A DNA stretch of 64,000 bases from Trichobilharzia szidati (GCA_944472155.2 OX235271.1:106591256-106655255); one strand, 5' to 3'. Numbered from the stretch's first letter, positions 48,086-59,310 are shown. Notes: generated by a model not told the origin, from the letters alone. Made by a program: numbers and translations.

Positions 48086-49125
48086 ATTTACAGTGTATTT
48101 ATCTTATTTGGAACACGCCCAACAACGCAGAATCATACAGAGATCTAAAAATTATTCTTCGGAATTTTCCTCCTGTACTTAGTTAAATAATATATTGTGG
48201 ATTCAAGTTATAAAACTTGGAACTGTGTTTCACTTCACTCGTACAATGTAAAATCTTTGCAAAAAAATAAATGTACCCAGCTAAATCGGATACCCTTGAG
48301 TCTATTATTCACAGGTTGTGACGGGCAGTTGGAAAGCGATTAAATCAGCTGTTAAAATTTCAAAATAAAGGTGAGTGATGCAATTTAGCCAGTTTATAAT
48401 AATTTACTCAAATAGGCTTCAAATTATAACTTAAGTTGCTCGCTTTACACCTTGTTACATCTGTAGAAACAAACGGAAAACACTTTTCGCGTTTTTGAGA
48501 ATTGTCTGAGAATAAGTCACGTTTTTGTTGCATAGTTATTCACTTTGAAACAGTCCACTTTACATTATGCAAATGTACAAAAGAAGCACCAGCTCTTCTC
48601 TGCTTTTTCTCATGTTAAGAAAAAAAACATCTTTCATGAGTTAGAGCTCATATGAAATGTTACTAATATAATGTACAGTGGTATTCCAATACAAGCTCAT
48701 TTGCGTCAAAACTTTTCATTTAAAAATAATGGCTGCTAAACTATAAACTAGAAAGATGATTATTTGGGAACGGTTAAGGTTTATTTTTGATCATGCCTTT
48801 GTGACAAAGTCTGGTTGCAAGTCAACTGGGTGTCAGTTTTAATTCATAGTCTTTACATGCGTATGGCATTCAGTAGCCATTTCTTTATCGCCTTTGTGTC
48901 TGCCCTAGAAATATTCTACCGGAATATGAAACAAATAAGGTACTTCTTATTCTTAATACATGTTTTTGGTAGTGGTAACACAAAGAGGAAACTTGTATTT
49001 TTGTCATTAAGTTAATGCCTTTGAAAAGTGAGATATTATGTTGTTGTTTTAGATGCAGTCTCAATTAGCCTCTTACTTCTCACCTTCGGTTTTTCTGTAA
49101 TTCTATTCTCTCACAAAACATCTTT
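48086..49125. other. No gene recognised
   Basis: No motif or shared repeat noted. Confidence 0.4.
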
Positions 49126-49250
49126 TCCAGTGACTTTGGGACGAAATAGCTGTCTAGCACTTCCTGACTTTCAGTGGTTCTCTAACTAATATCAATCCTT
49201 GATCAACTCGTAACTACAAAACTATTCCTTACAAACCAACTATAGAGAAT
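49126..49250 (+). mobile_element. SINE family A, copy A9, 3' half
   Basis: It starts inside the hammerhead (GACTTTGGGACGAAATAGCT) and continues through the variant tail (TCTCTAACTAATATCAATCC, TACAAACCAACTATAGAG). The head is absent. Confidence 0.65.
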
Positions 49251-49806
49251 TTTTATTTCATAAATGTTACGAAAAAAGAGAATTATTCGAAATAAATTCT
49301 ATAAAACATCGTATGCTTTGTTCACCTACTCAGTAAACATGATTGAAATGGATTTGTAAACAAGACAACGTAACAATTTTGCTTTTTAATAACACTGAAA
49401 AGTAATGAAGTGATGTGTGAATAATCTGAAATGTTTCTCTAAGATTTATATAAAATCAGCCCTGTTTTATTGAAATATAATCAATGTGCTCGTTAATACA
49501 AAAAAAAGGTTACAGTTTTATTTATTTTGATTTCTGGTGGAAAAAAAAGTATAATCAGTTAAGGCATAATAATTTAATTAACTCTTAGTCATCATTATCA
49601 AGTGAATTGATTCGTTTGTGATTGAAATTATACAGGAGTGAGTATCAGTGAATTCATTTAAATTATTGGTGTTCTGACAATTAAACGTTTCAGCCTAGCA
49701 AAAGAAGTATTTGAATGTTAAAGCAACAATTAAGAATATCGTGAAATAATAGCGAATATTTGTAGCTCAGGTGGATGATTCGGAATTAGTTATGTTCAGT
49801 AAGGTG
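49251..49806. other. No gene recognised
   Basis: AT-rich; nothing noted. Confidence 0.4.
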
Positions 49807-50488
49807 GTTGGTTTAATTGCGGAGCTTTCGTCGTCCTTCTGGACAACAACTTATTCAGAGCAAGTTTTAGCATAAAATGAACTCATTTGAATTCTCCATG
49901 AATGATAAAATTGTGTCTCCTGGCAACCATCTTCGTGACTGGTAGTCAATTTACATCTGTATTGGTCATTTTTTATTGACTTGGATTTTGAACTTTCTCG
50001 TCACATGATTTACTTTTTATTAGTTGGTAAATTTGGTCTATAGTAATGTGTTTGTTAACTGCTGATTCACTTGAGTACCAGGCTTCTAGAAATTCCCTGG
50101 AGTCATTTTTGGTGTTTTCTCTGTTTAAAATTTCAACATCATCCCAATCAAATTGATGTCCATAATTATCTACATGCATTGATATGAAAGAATACATATC
50201 ATGTCTTTTTACAGCTAATTTGTATTCTTGGATTCTAATTCGAAGGGGACGCTCACTTTGACCGATGACCAGCTAATAAAAAGTAAATCACATGACGAGA
50301 AAGTTCAAAATCCAAGTCAATAAAAAATGACCAATACAGATGTAAATTGACTACCAGTCACGAAGATGGTTGCCAGGAGACACAATTCTATCATTCATGG
50401 AGAATTCAAATGAGTTCATTTTGTGCTATGTCTGAAGAAGTTGTTGTCCAGAAGGACGACGAAAGCTCCACAATTAAACCAACCAGCT
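49807..50488 (-). mobile_element. Penelope-like element P6 with inverted terminal copies
   Basis: The left arm (about 49807-50023) and right arm (about 50273-50488) are near-perfect inverted copies of about 217 bases, with mismatches mainly near the outer third. The loop holds the end of a PLE coding region. The 3' end of the frame runs into the left arm. PLEs are known to carry terminal copies (pLTRs) in tandem or inverted form around 5'-truncated bodies, and this fits. Each arm contains CTGAAGAAG-like and GTCCAGAAGGACGACGAAAG segments, with a stable GTTGTCC/GGACGAC hairpin. Confidence 0.8.
49973..50271 (-). pseudogene. PLE C-terminal endonuclease end (P6)
   Basis: The minus strand reads GQSERPLRIRIQEYKLAVKR, HDMYSFISMHVDNYGHQFDW, DDVEILNRENTKNDSREFLE, AWYSSESAVNKHITIDQIYQ and a stop in the left arm. 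The EY---V-RHD, S--H---H-HQFDW---EIL and SREFLEAW patterns belong to the GIY-YIG C-terminus of a PLE lineage unlike P1-P5. The N-terminal YIG motif and the RT are absent. Confidence 0.75.
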
Positions 50489-51577
50489 CGGCGAACACAA
50501 CTAATAGCAAATTAAGAATATCTTTATTAATAGTTGGCAGTTGATGACATAAGCTGTTTTATCTTTAGTCAGCTGATATGCAATAAAGCAGGTGAAAAGT
50601 TTGAGTCATCTACTTAGTAACAATAAAGGGCATACAGTGAGTCTGTTGTCATAAGTATATCAATTGTGTTCTGGCATCCAGTTGGAAATTACTCATTTCA
50701 TTGTTGCCATCGGAATATGCAGTAACATAGATGTAATACAGTATAAACAATTCATACATTTCCTCAGCATTTCCTAAAATCACTGCGGATTGTAATAGTA
50801 GATTTTGTTGGCTAAAGGCATTCATACAGTTTTGATGCAGTAAACAAAATATTCTCATGCCATCATCAAAGACTTTTATATTTTCTTATTGAAGATAAAT
50901 ATTTACTTATATTTCCTTTGAAAGAAAAAACCGATACTATAATAAATAAGTCATTGACTAAATGAATATCTATGTTCAATTAGTATTAATTAGGTGAAAT
51001 AATTGCAATTATTTTGTTATTTGTTTTGAAAAACAGTTTTCTATCTAACATGCAGAAAATTTTGGACAGTTTCATTGAATGAAGTGTGGATAGTGTGGAT
51101 AGATGAGGTGAGGGTAAATATACTTTTAGTGTTTAGAAAGGAATCATAATCAACCCCAATGGAAGAAAGAGCACTTACTTTCAAGTTATTTTCATTTAAA
51201 TGTAAGTGTAGAATTTGGCCGTCGTAGTTGAATATGACTGCATATTAGACAGGTTTATTTGTTCTAACACACAGTGATACAGTATTGATAACCGCATGAC
51301 ATTTTGATTACAGTTCTATTGCTCATAATCATATCAGTGTATTCAAATGACTTCGTAATATAATTAGGTGGAGAGAGAGACAGATTAGTCACCGAATCAC
51401 TTTATGTTAAATCAGATAGGCTTATCTATTATTACTTTACTTTTCTTGGCCATATGGTGTAATATTTTTAATTCTCTGTTTGTTGTGGGAAAAGGATAAC
51501 ATCATTTGCCGTCACTTTACTTCGTGTTGTTTATCTGTTCATGAGAGTAAACTGTATTCATCAAATAAAAGTTTATA
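50489..51577. other. No gene recognised
   Basis: A 69-codon minus frame at 50649-50858 carries no motif. Confidence 0.4.
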
Positions 51578-51775
51578 CGACTTGATCACAGACTGATATC
51601 AATTAGAGAACCATTGAAAACCAGGGAGTACTGGACAGCTGCTGTTTCATCCTAGTTTGGGAATCATCGGCAGTACGCACCCACCGGGATTCGAACCCAG
51701 GCCTTCCAGTTACAAGGCAAGCTCGTATACCATTCAGCCACTGGACCCGATTAAATGGCTCATGAGGTCCAATTA
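51578..51775 (-). mobile_element. SINE family A, copy A10
   Basis: Box-B-like GGGTTCGAATCCCGG and a hammerhead with GTACTG, CCGATGA, TTCCCAAACTAGGATGAAAC, AGCAGCTGTC and CAGTAC. Helix I is perfect and one conserved core base (T4) is changed. The variant tail faces left, and copy A11 lies in opposite orientation to the right. Confidence 0.72.
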
Positions 51776-51811
51776 GATGTCACGTGTGTGATGGATGTCC
51801 CACCAACGACA

Positions 51812-51970
51812 TGGTTGGGTCGCGCCAAGTCACGAATTGGTACGAATCCCAGTGGGTGCGTTCTGCCGATGATTCCCAAACCAGGGTGAAACAGCTGCTC
51901 AGTACTCCCTGGTTTTCAATGGTTCTAACTGATATCAGTCCGTCATCAACTCGTAAAAGCATAACTATAT
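51812..51970 (+). mobile_element. SINE family A, copy A11, inverted partner of A10
   Basis: Starts in the head region (CGAATCCCAGTGGGTGCG), then CCGATGATTCCCAAACC, GGGTGAAACAGCTGCTC, AGTACTCCC and the variant tail TAACTGATATCAGTCCGTCA. A10 and A11 share the same subfamily changes, so they probably arose from one unit by inverted duplication. Confidence 0.7.
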
Positions 51971-52300
51971 GCAGTTACACACAACCATACAATAGGATGG
52001 GATAGGATGACAGTTTTAAAATCTAATGTCACAGGGTATAGGGAGAGATTGATAACGGAAGCTTTGTTTATCGAGTCAACTGCAAATACATGTAATAGGA
52101 ATGATTCATCACCTGTCCCCTGGAAAATTCTACTACCCATACGACAAATAGGAGAAAACAAAGAAAACTATAAAACTCAAGTTTCAAAGTCGTGTGATTA
52201 CAATTGATATGATTATGAACAATAAATTTTGTTCGAAACGTCATCCAGTAAATAACACTGTTTCACTGTGTGATATATCTAATAAACAAACTAATATGGA
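51971..52300 (+). repeat. Dispersed module D2, copy 2, with a hammerhead-like end
   Basis: The module shares sequence with 19119-19395 and 40000-40100. Near its end, 52209-52250 reads ATGATTAT, GAACAA, loop TAAATT, TTGTTC, GAAACGTC. That is a perfect 6-bp helix II followed by GAAAC-GTC, the 3' half of a minimal hammerhead; the CTGANGA box is decayed. Confidence 0.55.
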
Positions 52301-53166
52301 AAAACATAACTAACCCTTACAAACCAAACTATAGGAAATAAAAGAGTTTAAATATATCACTGTAAAAATTCTGTGCATTTAGATAACCAACAAAAATAAT
52401 TCTATCGACAGTTGTAAGGGTTTTGAATTCTAGCTTTGTCTATCAGTTCACGTATTTCAAGGGGTATTTGTCAACTTTAAGCTATTTTTATGCTAACGAA
52501 AGCTGGTAAGATTCACAAAGGCGCTGCAGATGTCAATGTTTACAACATTCTATCCATAATGAAAATATTATCATTGCAACTTTTTTAAAATTTATAGTTA
52601 TATTTCATATAATCTCCTCAAGTTCCATGTAATTGTTGTATGCAAGATCAGTTTCATAAAAACATTCGATTTTTTCTAAATTCATTTCATGGTTCTACAT
52701 TTTTGAAGAATTTGTTTAAGTATTTATCAAAAAAAGCTACAATAACGTGACCATTTTCTTAATGTTTGAATGCTTACTAGTTAATAACTGATTTAATGAT
52801 GTATGCATGTTCCTTTTATTACAGACATTCATACTTAGTATAAATGAACATGAAAATTGTTAAGCTCTGTACTAAAGGGTATGCAGTGTTCATCATAACT
52901 GCTTGGACAAGTGAGTTACTGTACTTGTTAGTGACAATTTACGTTTACTACTCAGCAGATGTATTATAGTATAAAAAATAGTTTTTGAATATATAAACAG
53001 ATTAGGAAATTATATATGTCCAAACCAAGTTCACTTTTAACAGTTTGAAAAAAATTTAGGCTTTGGGTATATGATATAGGTCAAGTTGACCTAAGTCTAT
53101 TTTCTCACCCCTTAACTCTTTGTTATATATATATATGCTGAGATTTTGTAAATTCCGGTTTAATAA
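52301..53166. other. No gene recognised
   Basis: AT-rich; nothing noted. Confidence 0.4.
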
Positions 53167-53209
53167 TACTTTGATAAAGCTATTAGCATTAAATAGCGAA
53201 ACGTCAGTA
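53167..53209 (+). ncRNA. Decayed PLE-type minimal hammerhead motif
   Basis: TACT (helix I), TTGATAAA in the CTGANGA position, helix II GCTATT/AATAGC (6 bp, loop AGCATTA), GAAA, C-GTC with almost no helix III, and AGTA closing helix I. C3 and G8 are mutated and one A is inserted, so cleavage is unlikely now. GAAACGTC is the usual 3' end of minimal hammerheads. Confidence 0.5.
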
Positions 53210-54934
53210 AAAACAATATCGTTTTGTTTTTTCATTCATTTGGAAATACAAGGAAACCTTTATTATAATGAAGATTAGGAAATTATCTATCGGTTCAGTA
53301 AGCTTATAATGAACTCCTAAATATTTGTTCAATACTGATTTTGTTCAAACAAAATTTGTGGCGGAAGATTTAAACAAAACAATCCTTACACTCATCACCC
53401 AAGTATTTATGAAAAACTAAAAAGGTAAATATCATACAGATTTTCAGCTGCAAAATTGTTTATTTGATTCATTGAGGTAGAAGTTTTGTTTAAAATAAAC
53501 AAATGTAATGAATTTATTTGATGAACTAAATTGAATTGAAAAGTATTTACAGAAATATGTATATAAACAATTTGCAATAAACACACACAAAATGACTCTT
53601 CTGTTTTCAGTGTAAAAAGAACCATCATATTGACAATATTCCTGTAGTCTTGTATTGACAGATCTGTGACTTTTGTTCCATAAATAATTATTTAGGCAAC
53701 AACAATTGGAAGAGTGGAAATTTTTGTTGATGTGACTATTTCGACATTTCACATACTTCCCGGCATATTCAGTGACGTATATTTTAACATAACCGGGGAA
53801 ATTCGATAACGTACTATTTGTAATTATCATTACTCTGACCTATTGCTAAATGTATAGCCGTCTCATTATCCTACTGACAATTCAGTAATATTTATATGTA
53901 TTTTTTTGTATAAAAGCATAAGGCCAGATGTCTAAATGGAATCAGTATTGTTTGCTTGCATATGTTTTGATGAATAACTATTGTCCTACAAAACAAAGGC
54001 TAAATAAGTAAGTGTTCATTGAAACTAGAATTTTTATCATTAGTACTGATCTACAAATATGACTGAATTATTTCTGAAACAAAGCACTGACATTTGCTAT
54101 TTTTTAAATTTTATTTGACAGGTTTTTTGATGTATGCCGTTCCATTGAAATAAAAGCCATACAGTAAGCTAATGAGTTAACCGCTTTGCAGAGACTATTT
54201 TGATTCGTTTTTATCCCACTCAAGGGTTATTCTGTTTTTGTTTCCTACTACTTATAACTTCTACTTTGACCTACTTTTACAAGAAGCGGAATATCGGTAT
54301 ACAGTTTTAATGACAGACAATTCAAGCCTTTATTTTGACTTTTCAACAGGTGTTGCATACTGGACTTTCCCTTTCTATCTATTCAATCAGCTATTTAGTT
54401 AAAATATTCTATCTTTTTTAACGTGATTTTTCATATGACCTATTTAACAAGACGAGTTACTACACATTTTGTCTTATAAACACGAAATGATATTTATCGA
54501 TAATTCAAAGGGACAAAACAGCTACATACTACTGATTGATTGAGATGAGTAGCTGTTTACCAATCATATCAACCAGTAGCACTTGTTAGGAAGATCGATT
54601 CTGTAATTTAAAAGTACAGTAAGTATACACAGTTTCTAAAGAAGCCATTATTTACTCTCAAACTACTGTTTAATGTGTGATAAACTCACCTAAATTTTTA
54701 CTTCCATAGACATTTTCGTAGGCTAAATTATTAAACGTAATAATGTCACAGATTATTTGAAACGCATCAACGCTGTTTTAAAACCAGTAAGCACAAGGTA
54801 TTCTATTAAATTAGCCACTAGGATCAGTTCTGCTATTCTGATAAAGAATTTGTTTTATTTTTAAAGATGAAAGTCCGAAACTGCCATAAGGTGTCTCCGT
54901 AAGCTTTGCTTCTTTAGCATTCTTTGCTACGAAA
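53210..54934. other. No gene recognised
   Basis: The 128-codon minus frame at 53444-53830 (Cys- and Asn-rich) has no family motif; random AT-rich frames of this size can occur. Confidence 0.4.
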
Positions 54935-55056
54935 CAAACTAGGACGAAACAGATGTCCAGTACTCCCAGCTGGTTTTCCAATGGTTCTCCAACTGATGTC
55001 AGCTCATGATGAAATCCTGTAACCAATCAGTCAAATCCCTACAAACCAATACTTGA
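54935..55056 (+). mobile_element. SINE family A, copy A12, 3' half
   Basis: Starts at CAAACTAGGACGAAACAGAT inside the hammerhead and runs through CCAGCTGGTTTTCCAATGG to ACAAACCAATACTTGAAT. It is followed directly by A13, a head-to-tail tandem arrangement. Confidence 0.75.
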
Positions 55057-55470
55057 ATATCAATGAGATGCTCACTAGCAACTGGCCCTATTCAGGTAAG
55101 TAGTTACTTGGGGTTCTAGTGGGAAGTCGTGATCAACAGGGTGCAGCAGGTTGGGTGTGAGGACAAATACTCACCGAAGACATTAGCTAGCGGTCGCGCT
55201 ATGTTATGAATTGACAGAGGTTGGAATTCATGGACTGGCTACTGGATCGGGTCCCAGTGGCTTAGTGATCTACGAGCTCGCTCGCCTTGAAACCAGAAAG
55301 TCCTGGGTTCAAAGCCTGGCGGTGGGTGCATTCTGATGGAGAGTCCCAAACGAGGACGAAACAGCTGTTTACTACTCCCAGCTGGTTTTCCAATGGTTCT
55401 CCAACTGATGTCAGCTCATAATTGAGTCTTTTAGCCAATCAATCAAATCCCTACAAACCAATACTTGAAA
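55057..55470 (+). mobile_element. SINE family A, copy A13, longest unit
   Basis: Full unit of about 410 bp: leader (GCTCACTAGCAACTGGCCCT, GGGTGTGAGGACAAATACTC, TAGCTAGCGGTCGCGCTATG), box-A-like TGGCTTAGTGATCTACGAGC, box-B-like GGGTTCAAAGCCTGG, a hammerhead region (55321-55375, CTGATGGAGAGTCC with an insertion; GGACGAAACAGCTG kept) and the tail. It defines the family boundaries used here. Confidence 0.78.
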
Positions 55471-56884
55471 ACAAATTTTAAACACAGATTTAGGAAACAC
55501 TAGAGATTCTATCGCCTATGCAGTAAGGAGCTATAGACAATAGAAAAGACGATGTAAATACAGCAATCACCTTACTTCAAAACTATTAAACATTGGAGAA
55601 ATTTGACAGTAAATGAATTTCCGTTTCAACAGCCCTCTTTTTTTAAAAATGTAAACGCATGATTAAAACCACGTTGTTTTTCATATGCACTTCAAGCATA
55701 GACTTCGAAAATATATTTGAGAAAAAACAAAAACAAACACAAAGTTAATGGTAGTAATTAATTTGATAGTGAAGTGTAAATAAATTTCAGTCTGTGTTAC
55801 ATAGTTTTGCATAATATTTTTAATCTTTGAATCCACTTGTAATAAGTACTTAATGTTTTTATTAGACAACATTATTACAGTAAGAAAATAAAAGTTCTGA
55901 GTTAACATTTATCAACATTATAAAATCTTCAATACATTGAAGCTAAATAAAAGGGGTGTTATATTTCTAACCAGCCTCAAAGTTTAATCGAAGTAAAAAT
56001 GAAAAGCATTAAACAAAGAGAAAAGCACCCAGATGAAATCACTTTAACCCTGAATTTTCGTGATTAAAATTTTCTTCACTGTTTAGAACTTGTATTATAA
56101 TAGAATAATGAAAATATAAATCACTGTCAAAAAAGTCAGTAGGTATGAAAAAAAATTATATATTTTGTCAGCAAAAAGAAAAAACAACTTTTGTTTAAAA
56201 TTTATGGCTTTTACGAACGAGGTATAGCATGCATGCATGCCGAAAATATATAACAGAGAGAGAGAGAGGAGTAAAAAACGCCTGAGCTTAGTAACAGATT
56301 TACCCTTAAATAACGAAAAAGTACTCAAGAGTTTATTTTGTCTACTTGGCATTTTTCCGCCAAATCAAAAAAACATTAACCCCGTTATTTGTAGACATCT
56401 TAAAACTACGTAAATATTCTAGTTAAGAGAAAATTCACTTTAAAGAAAATTAGGATGGAAATGAATTTAAAACTTATCTGAAGTCATCTTGGTTGTTTGA
56501 TTCGTTTATTCTTACCCAAGATTAGATATAAAAGTTAAGAAAGTAAAAGTTATTTGCAATAAGCGTTGCATGTTGGATGTCATATTTACGAGATTGTTTA
56601 GAAGCAATCCACTTAGTATCTGTTAGAACTAAAACCGACATATTGTGGTCTAAACCCATAGAGACCAATCTTAGCGTTGTACTTCATAGCTAACCAAAAC
56701 TTTCTTGAGTTACTCACAGTTAAAAAAATGCCCCAACAATAGCAAAAAGACAATCATTCGCAATGAAATTTGAGGTGCTGTTTAACTTTAGTTACATGTC
56801 ATAAAGCAAAAATGACCTTAACAATGCCATTAGGCAGCTATAAAAGTCAAATTAGACTTAAGCTACAAAACAAGTATTAAATAA
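55471..56884. other. No gene recognised; short AG microsatellite 56253-56268
   Basis: Minus frames at 55681-55908 and 56095-56352 have no motif. Confidence 0.4.
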
Positions 56885-57247
56885 CAGAATTATTTAACCA
56901 AAATCAACTGTAAAAGGTAGCCGGGAATCAATAAGAATATCATCAACAAGGTAAGATAAAAACCCTATCAATCAGAACCACGCACTAAACAATACCCATA
57001 GACAGCCTAAGGTCATTCTGACCGTTACTGATATAAACAAAAATACAGTCATAAGAGCAACACATTAACGGTGTCATAACACAACCACAAAGAGAAGTGA
57101 TAAAACTAAAGATTAAACAGTACAAAAGATAAATAATGAGGATCAAAGAAACTGATTATATACAAACGTCAGAACAAGGATATACAGTCTAGGTGCAAAA
57201 GGCATCATAAATACAAAGTTAGTTGGAATGTCTAGATAAGTAACCCT
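56885..57247 (+). repeat. Dispersed repeat D1, copy 2
   Basis: Matches 1575-1915 in order and orientation, ending with TACAAAGTTA and a few extra bases before SINE B5. Confidence 0.6.
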
Positions 57248-57261
57248 ACTGTTAACAGGTG

Positions 57262-57492
57262 TGCGTCGGTGGCATAGCGGTTAGGACGCTCGCCGACCAT
57301 GCACATGGTCCGGGGATCGATTCCCGGCCGACGAACTCCTTTACCTCGCTAAGCCAGAAATAATGCTGGTAAAGAGGAAAGGTTGGGCATGAAGTTAGCA
57401 ACCGCATCCTGTAAAATAAACACTGCTACAGAAACTTCAAGCCACTAGCTTGAAGCCCTTTGTTCCACTGGTGAACGTGAAAGATAAAAAAA
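57262..57492 (+). mobile_element. SINE family B, copy B5, youngest, perfect target duplication
   Basis: tRNA-like head TGCGTCGGTGGCATAGCGGT (box A) and GGTCCGGGGATCGATTCCCG (box B), body, near-hairpin GTTCCACTGGTGAAC and A-rich tail. A perfect 14-bp duplication ACTGTTAACAGGTG flanks it at 57248-57261 and 57493-57506. It resembles a tRNA strongly enough that a tRNA scanner may call it, but it lacks a proper acceptor stem. Confidence 0.9.
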
Positions 57493-57672
57493 ACTGTTAA
57501 CAGGTGGATTAGAAGGGATTTTCCAGGTGATTATTCCTTCACTCTGGCCACCAAAACCCCTTCATGCACTTTAGCTTGCTAGCTTCTTCAGGAAGGCGAA
57601 GTCTTTATGCATCCCTTTTATAACATATTTCAGACTCTGAGATACAAACTTTGTAAGATTTGATAACGCGTA

Positions 57673-57981
57673 TTATCGGCTCACGTAACTCCGGGATGAC
57701 TGTATATTTAAGGAGAAGGAAGTGATTATAGCAATGAAAGCTTCTTTTTGAAAAATGGATTTGCACCTAGAATAGCATTCTCGTCCTCTTTCAGTGCGAA
57801 GTGTTACTCTAGGAGCAGAAATTTTAAGTAAAACAGTTGTCTTAAAAACATCATCAAAAGCAGCATCGATGCATCTGAATCGAGCTATAACACCTTGCAA
57901 TGATTCTATTTCAAAAAAGTTCATTGAAGCACTCTGAAAACTACTGAAAAATGGCGGTGATTGTGTATACCTCATCAACAA
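57673..57981 (-). CDS. Unrecognised open frame, 102 codons
   Basis: The translation (for example FRCIDAAFDDVFKTTVLLKI, SAPRVTLRTERGRECYSR) is less AT-biased than random frames here and reads like a soluble protein segment. No family was recognised. A possible acceptor (TTTTCAGTAGTTTTCAG) precedes it on the minus strand, so it may be an exon. It lies next to dispersed repeat D1 and could also be part of a mobile element. Confidence 0.25.
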   Translation of the reverse strand: MLMRYTQSPPFFSSFQSASMNFFEIESLQGVIARFRCIDAAFDDVFKTTVLLKISAPRVTLRTERGRECYSRCKSIFQKEAFIAIITSFSLNIQSSRSYVSR

Positions 57982-58289
57982 GTAAATTTTAAGCTAACTT
58001 GGAGGAAAACTTTTGATTTACTCCATGATAACTTGGAATCCATCAGTCACATGATGTGATAGCTTTGTGTCCGGATTTCCAATGGAATGCATTATGCAGG
58101 TTACTGCGTTCTAGTGTAAATTCTCACTAAACTCGAAATATGTAACAACCACACGTCCATTAAATCGATAATCCAGATTCAGTGGTTACATATATATATA
58201 TATATAACATCATATAGTTTTCAGTTGTGTCTCTAAGCAGATCAACATACGATAATACTTAAATGGTTCATGGAAAAATATGTTCTTAT
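57982..58289. other. No gene; AT microsatellite 58189-58206
   Basis: Nothing else noted. Confidence 0.4.
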
Positions 58290-58790
58290 AAAATTGAAAT
58301 CTAAGCGACTTTCTTGAAGATACAGAACACAAGATTGATGTTAACCAGGCTTTCAAAGTCATTTACCGTATAACAACAAATCTTAACTTCAACTTAAGAG
58401 TTCGTTTACTAAATATCACTGAGGCCAGTGGGATCCACATTAAGAAGCCTAATGTATGCTTCCAAAAGAAGCTAGTTCAGACACTGCCCTTACCTTGGCC
58501 ACCTAGGTTAGAAGGATCCTCAGTTTTTGTAGAAATTTCCCTAATTTTAGTTAATATTCTGTTTGCTATTATATTATTATTATAATTTATACATCTTTAG
58601 TGAACTGTAATTCCATTGATCTTACTTTATGAATCGATATTATTTAAGAAACACTAATATTGTTATTAACTACTACTCTAGAATATTCTGTGTATATAAA
58701 CATATATATAATTGTAGAGCCAGAAGAGAAAATTATCGAAAAGAATATTCTTCATTTGATTATCTTGTGTTTTATAGATGCCTGAATGAA
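58290..58790 (+). pseudogene. Penelope-like element P7, C-terminal end and 3' tail
   Basis: Bases 58310-58505 encode LEDTEHKIDVNQAFKVIYRI, LRVRLLNITEAS, GIHIKKPNVCFQKKLVQTLP and LPWP, the end of a PLE endonuclease; LPWP before the 3' region is characteristic. The 3' tail holds TAATTGTAGAGCCAGAAGAG and AAAGAATATTCTTCATTTGA, the T repeat found at 4640, 38380 and 62077-62950. This links the T repeats to PLEs. Confidence 0.75.
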
Positions 58791-59098
58791 TATTTTCGCT
58801 ATATTAAAATAGAATTATTTCTCCTTCAGATAAATAAAAAGCATATTTCAAAGTTGCTGTACTAAAGTTCCTTACAAGTGAAATATAGTGAAATTGCTTC
58901 CTTTAAATCTGCATTTTTATCTTAACACATATAGACGCACGTCCCATCTGTTTATAAAAGAAATAATTCCAAATTGCACACTTTTTTTCCCGTACCACAC
59001 AATAAAGAGCATTTACTTACATCCACATTATTTCACTATTCGTTGCTATAGGGAAAAAAACTTTAACTCAAGTTTAGAAAGCAGATGTTCAAATCAGT
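58791..59098. other. No gene recognised
   Basis: Nothing noted. Confidence 0.4.
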
Positions 59099-59310
59099 TT
59101 GTCTGAGAATTTAACGTTTCTGAATTATAATATTAATAATGAACATAGATGCGTGTTGAATTTTCACACCATAAGTTTGAGAAAAATGTTCACACTTCCT
59201 GACGAACTTGAGAGCTTAGTGAAAACGGAAAGACACCACAAGCAGATAGTGATTAATGTTACAGATGGATTTAATGGCATTTATCAAAATATTAGACAGC
59301 TTTGTCTGGA
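59099..59310 (+). CDS. Candidate exon of an unknown gene
   Basis: An open frame whose end reads FTLPDELESLVKTERHHKQI, VINVTDGFNGIYQNIRQLCL, charged and amphipathic, unlike the hydrophobic AT-rich frames around it. It ends at a strong donor GTGAGT (59311). The 5' boundary is not clear; candidate acceptors lie within 59070-59170. No partner exon and no family were recognised. Confidence 0.3.

Noticed and set aside
53444..53830. A 128-residue Cys/Asn-rich secreted protein
   Set aside because: No signal peptide, no family motif, and composition typical of random frames in this AT-rich DNA.
57262..57340. A functional tRNA gene
   Set aside because: Box A and B are good, but there is no paired acceptor stem, the sequence continues into a SINE body and it has a target-site duplication.
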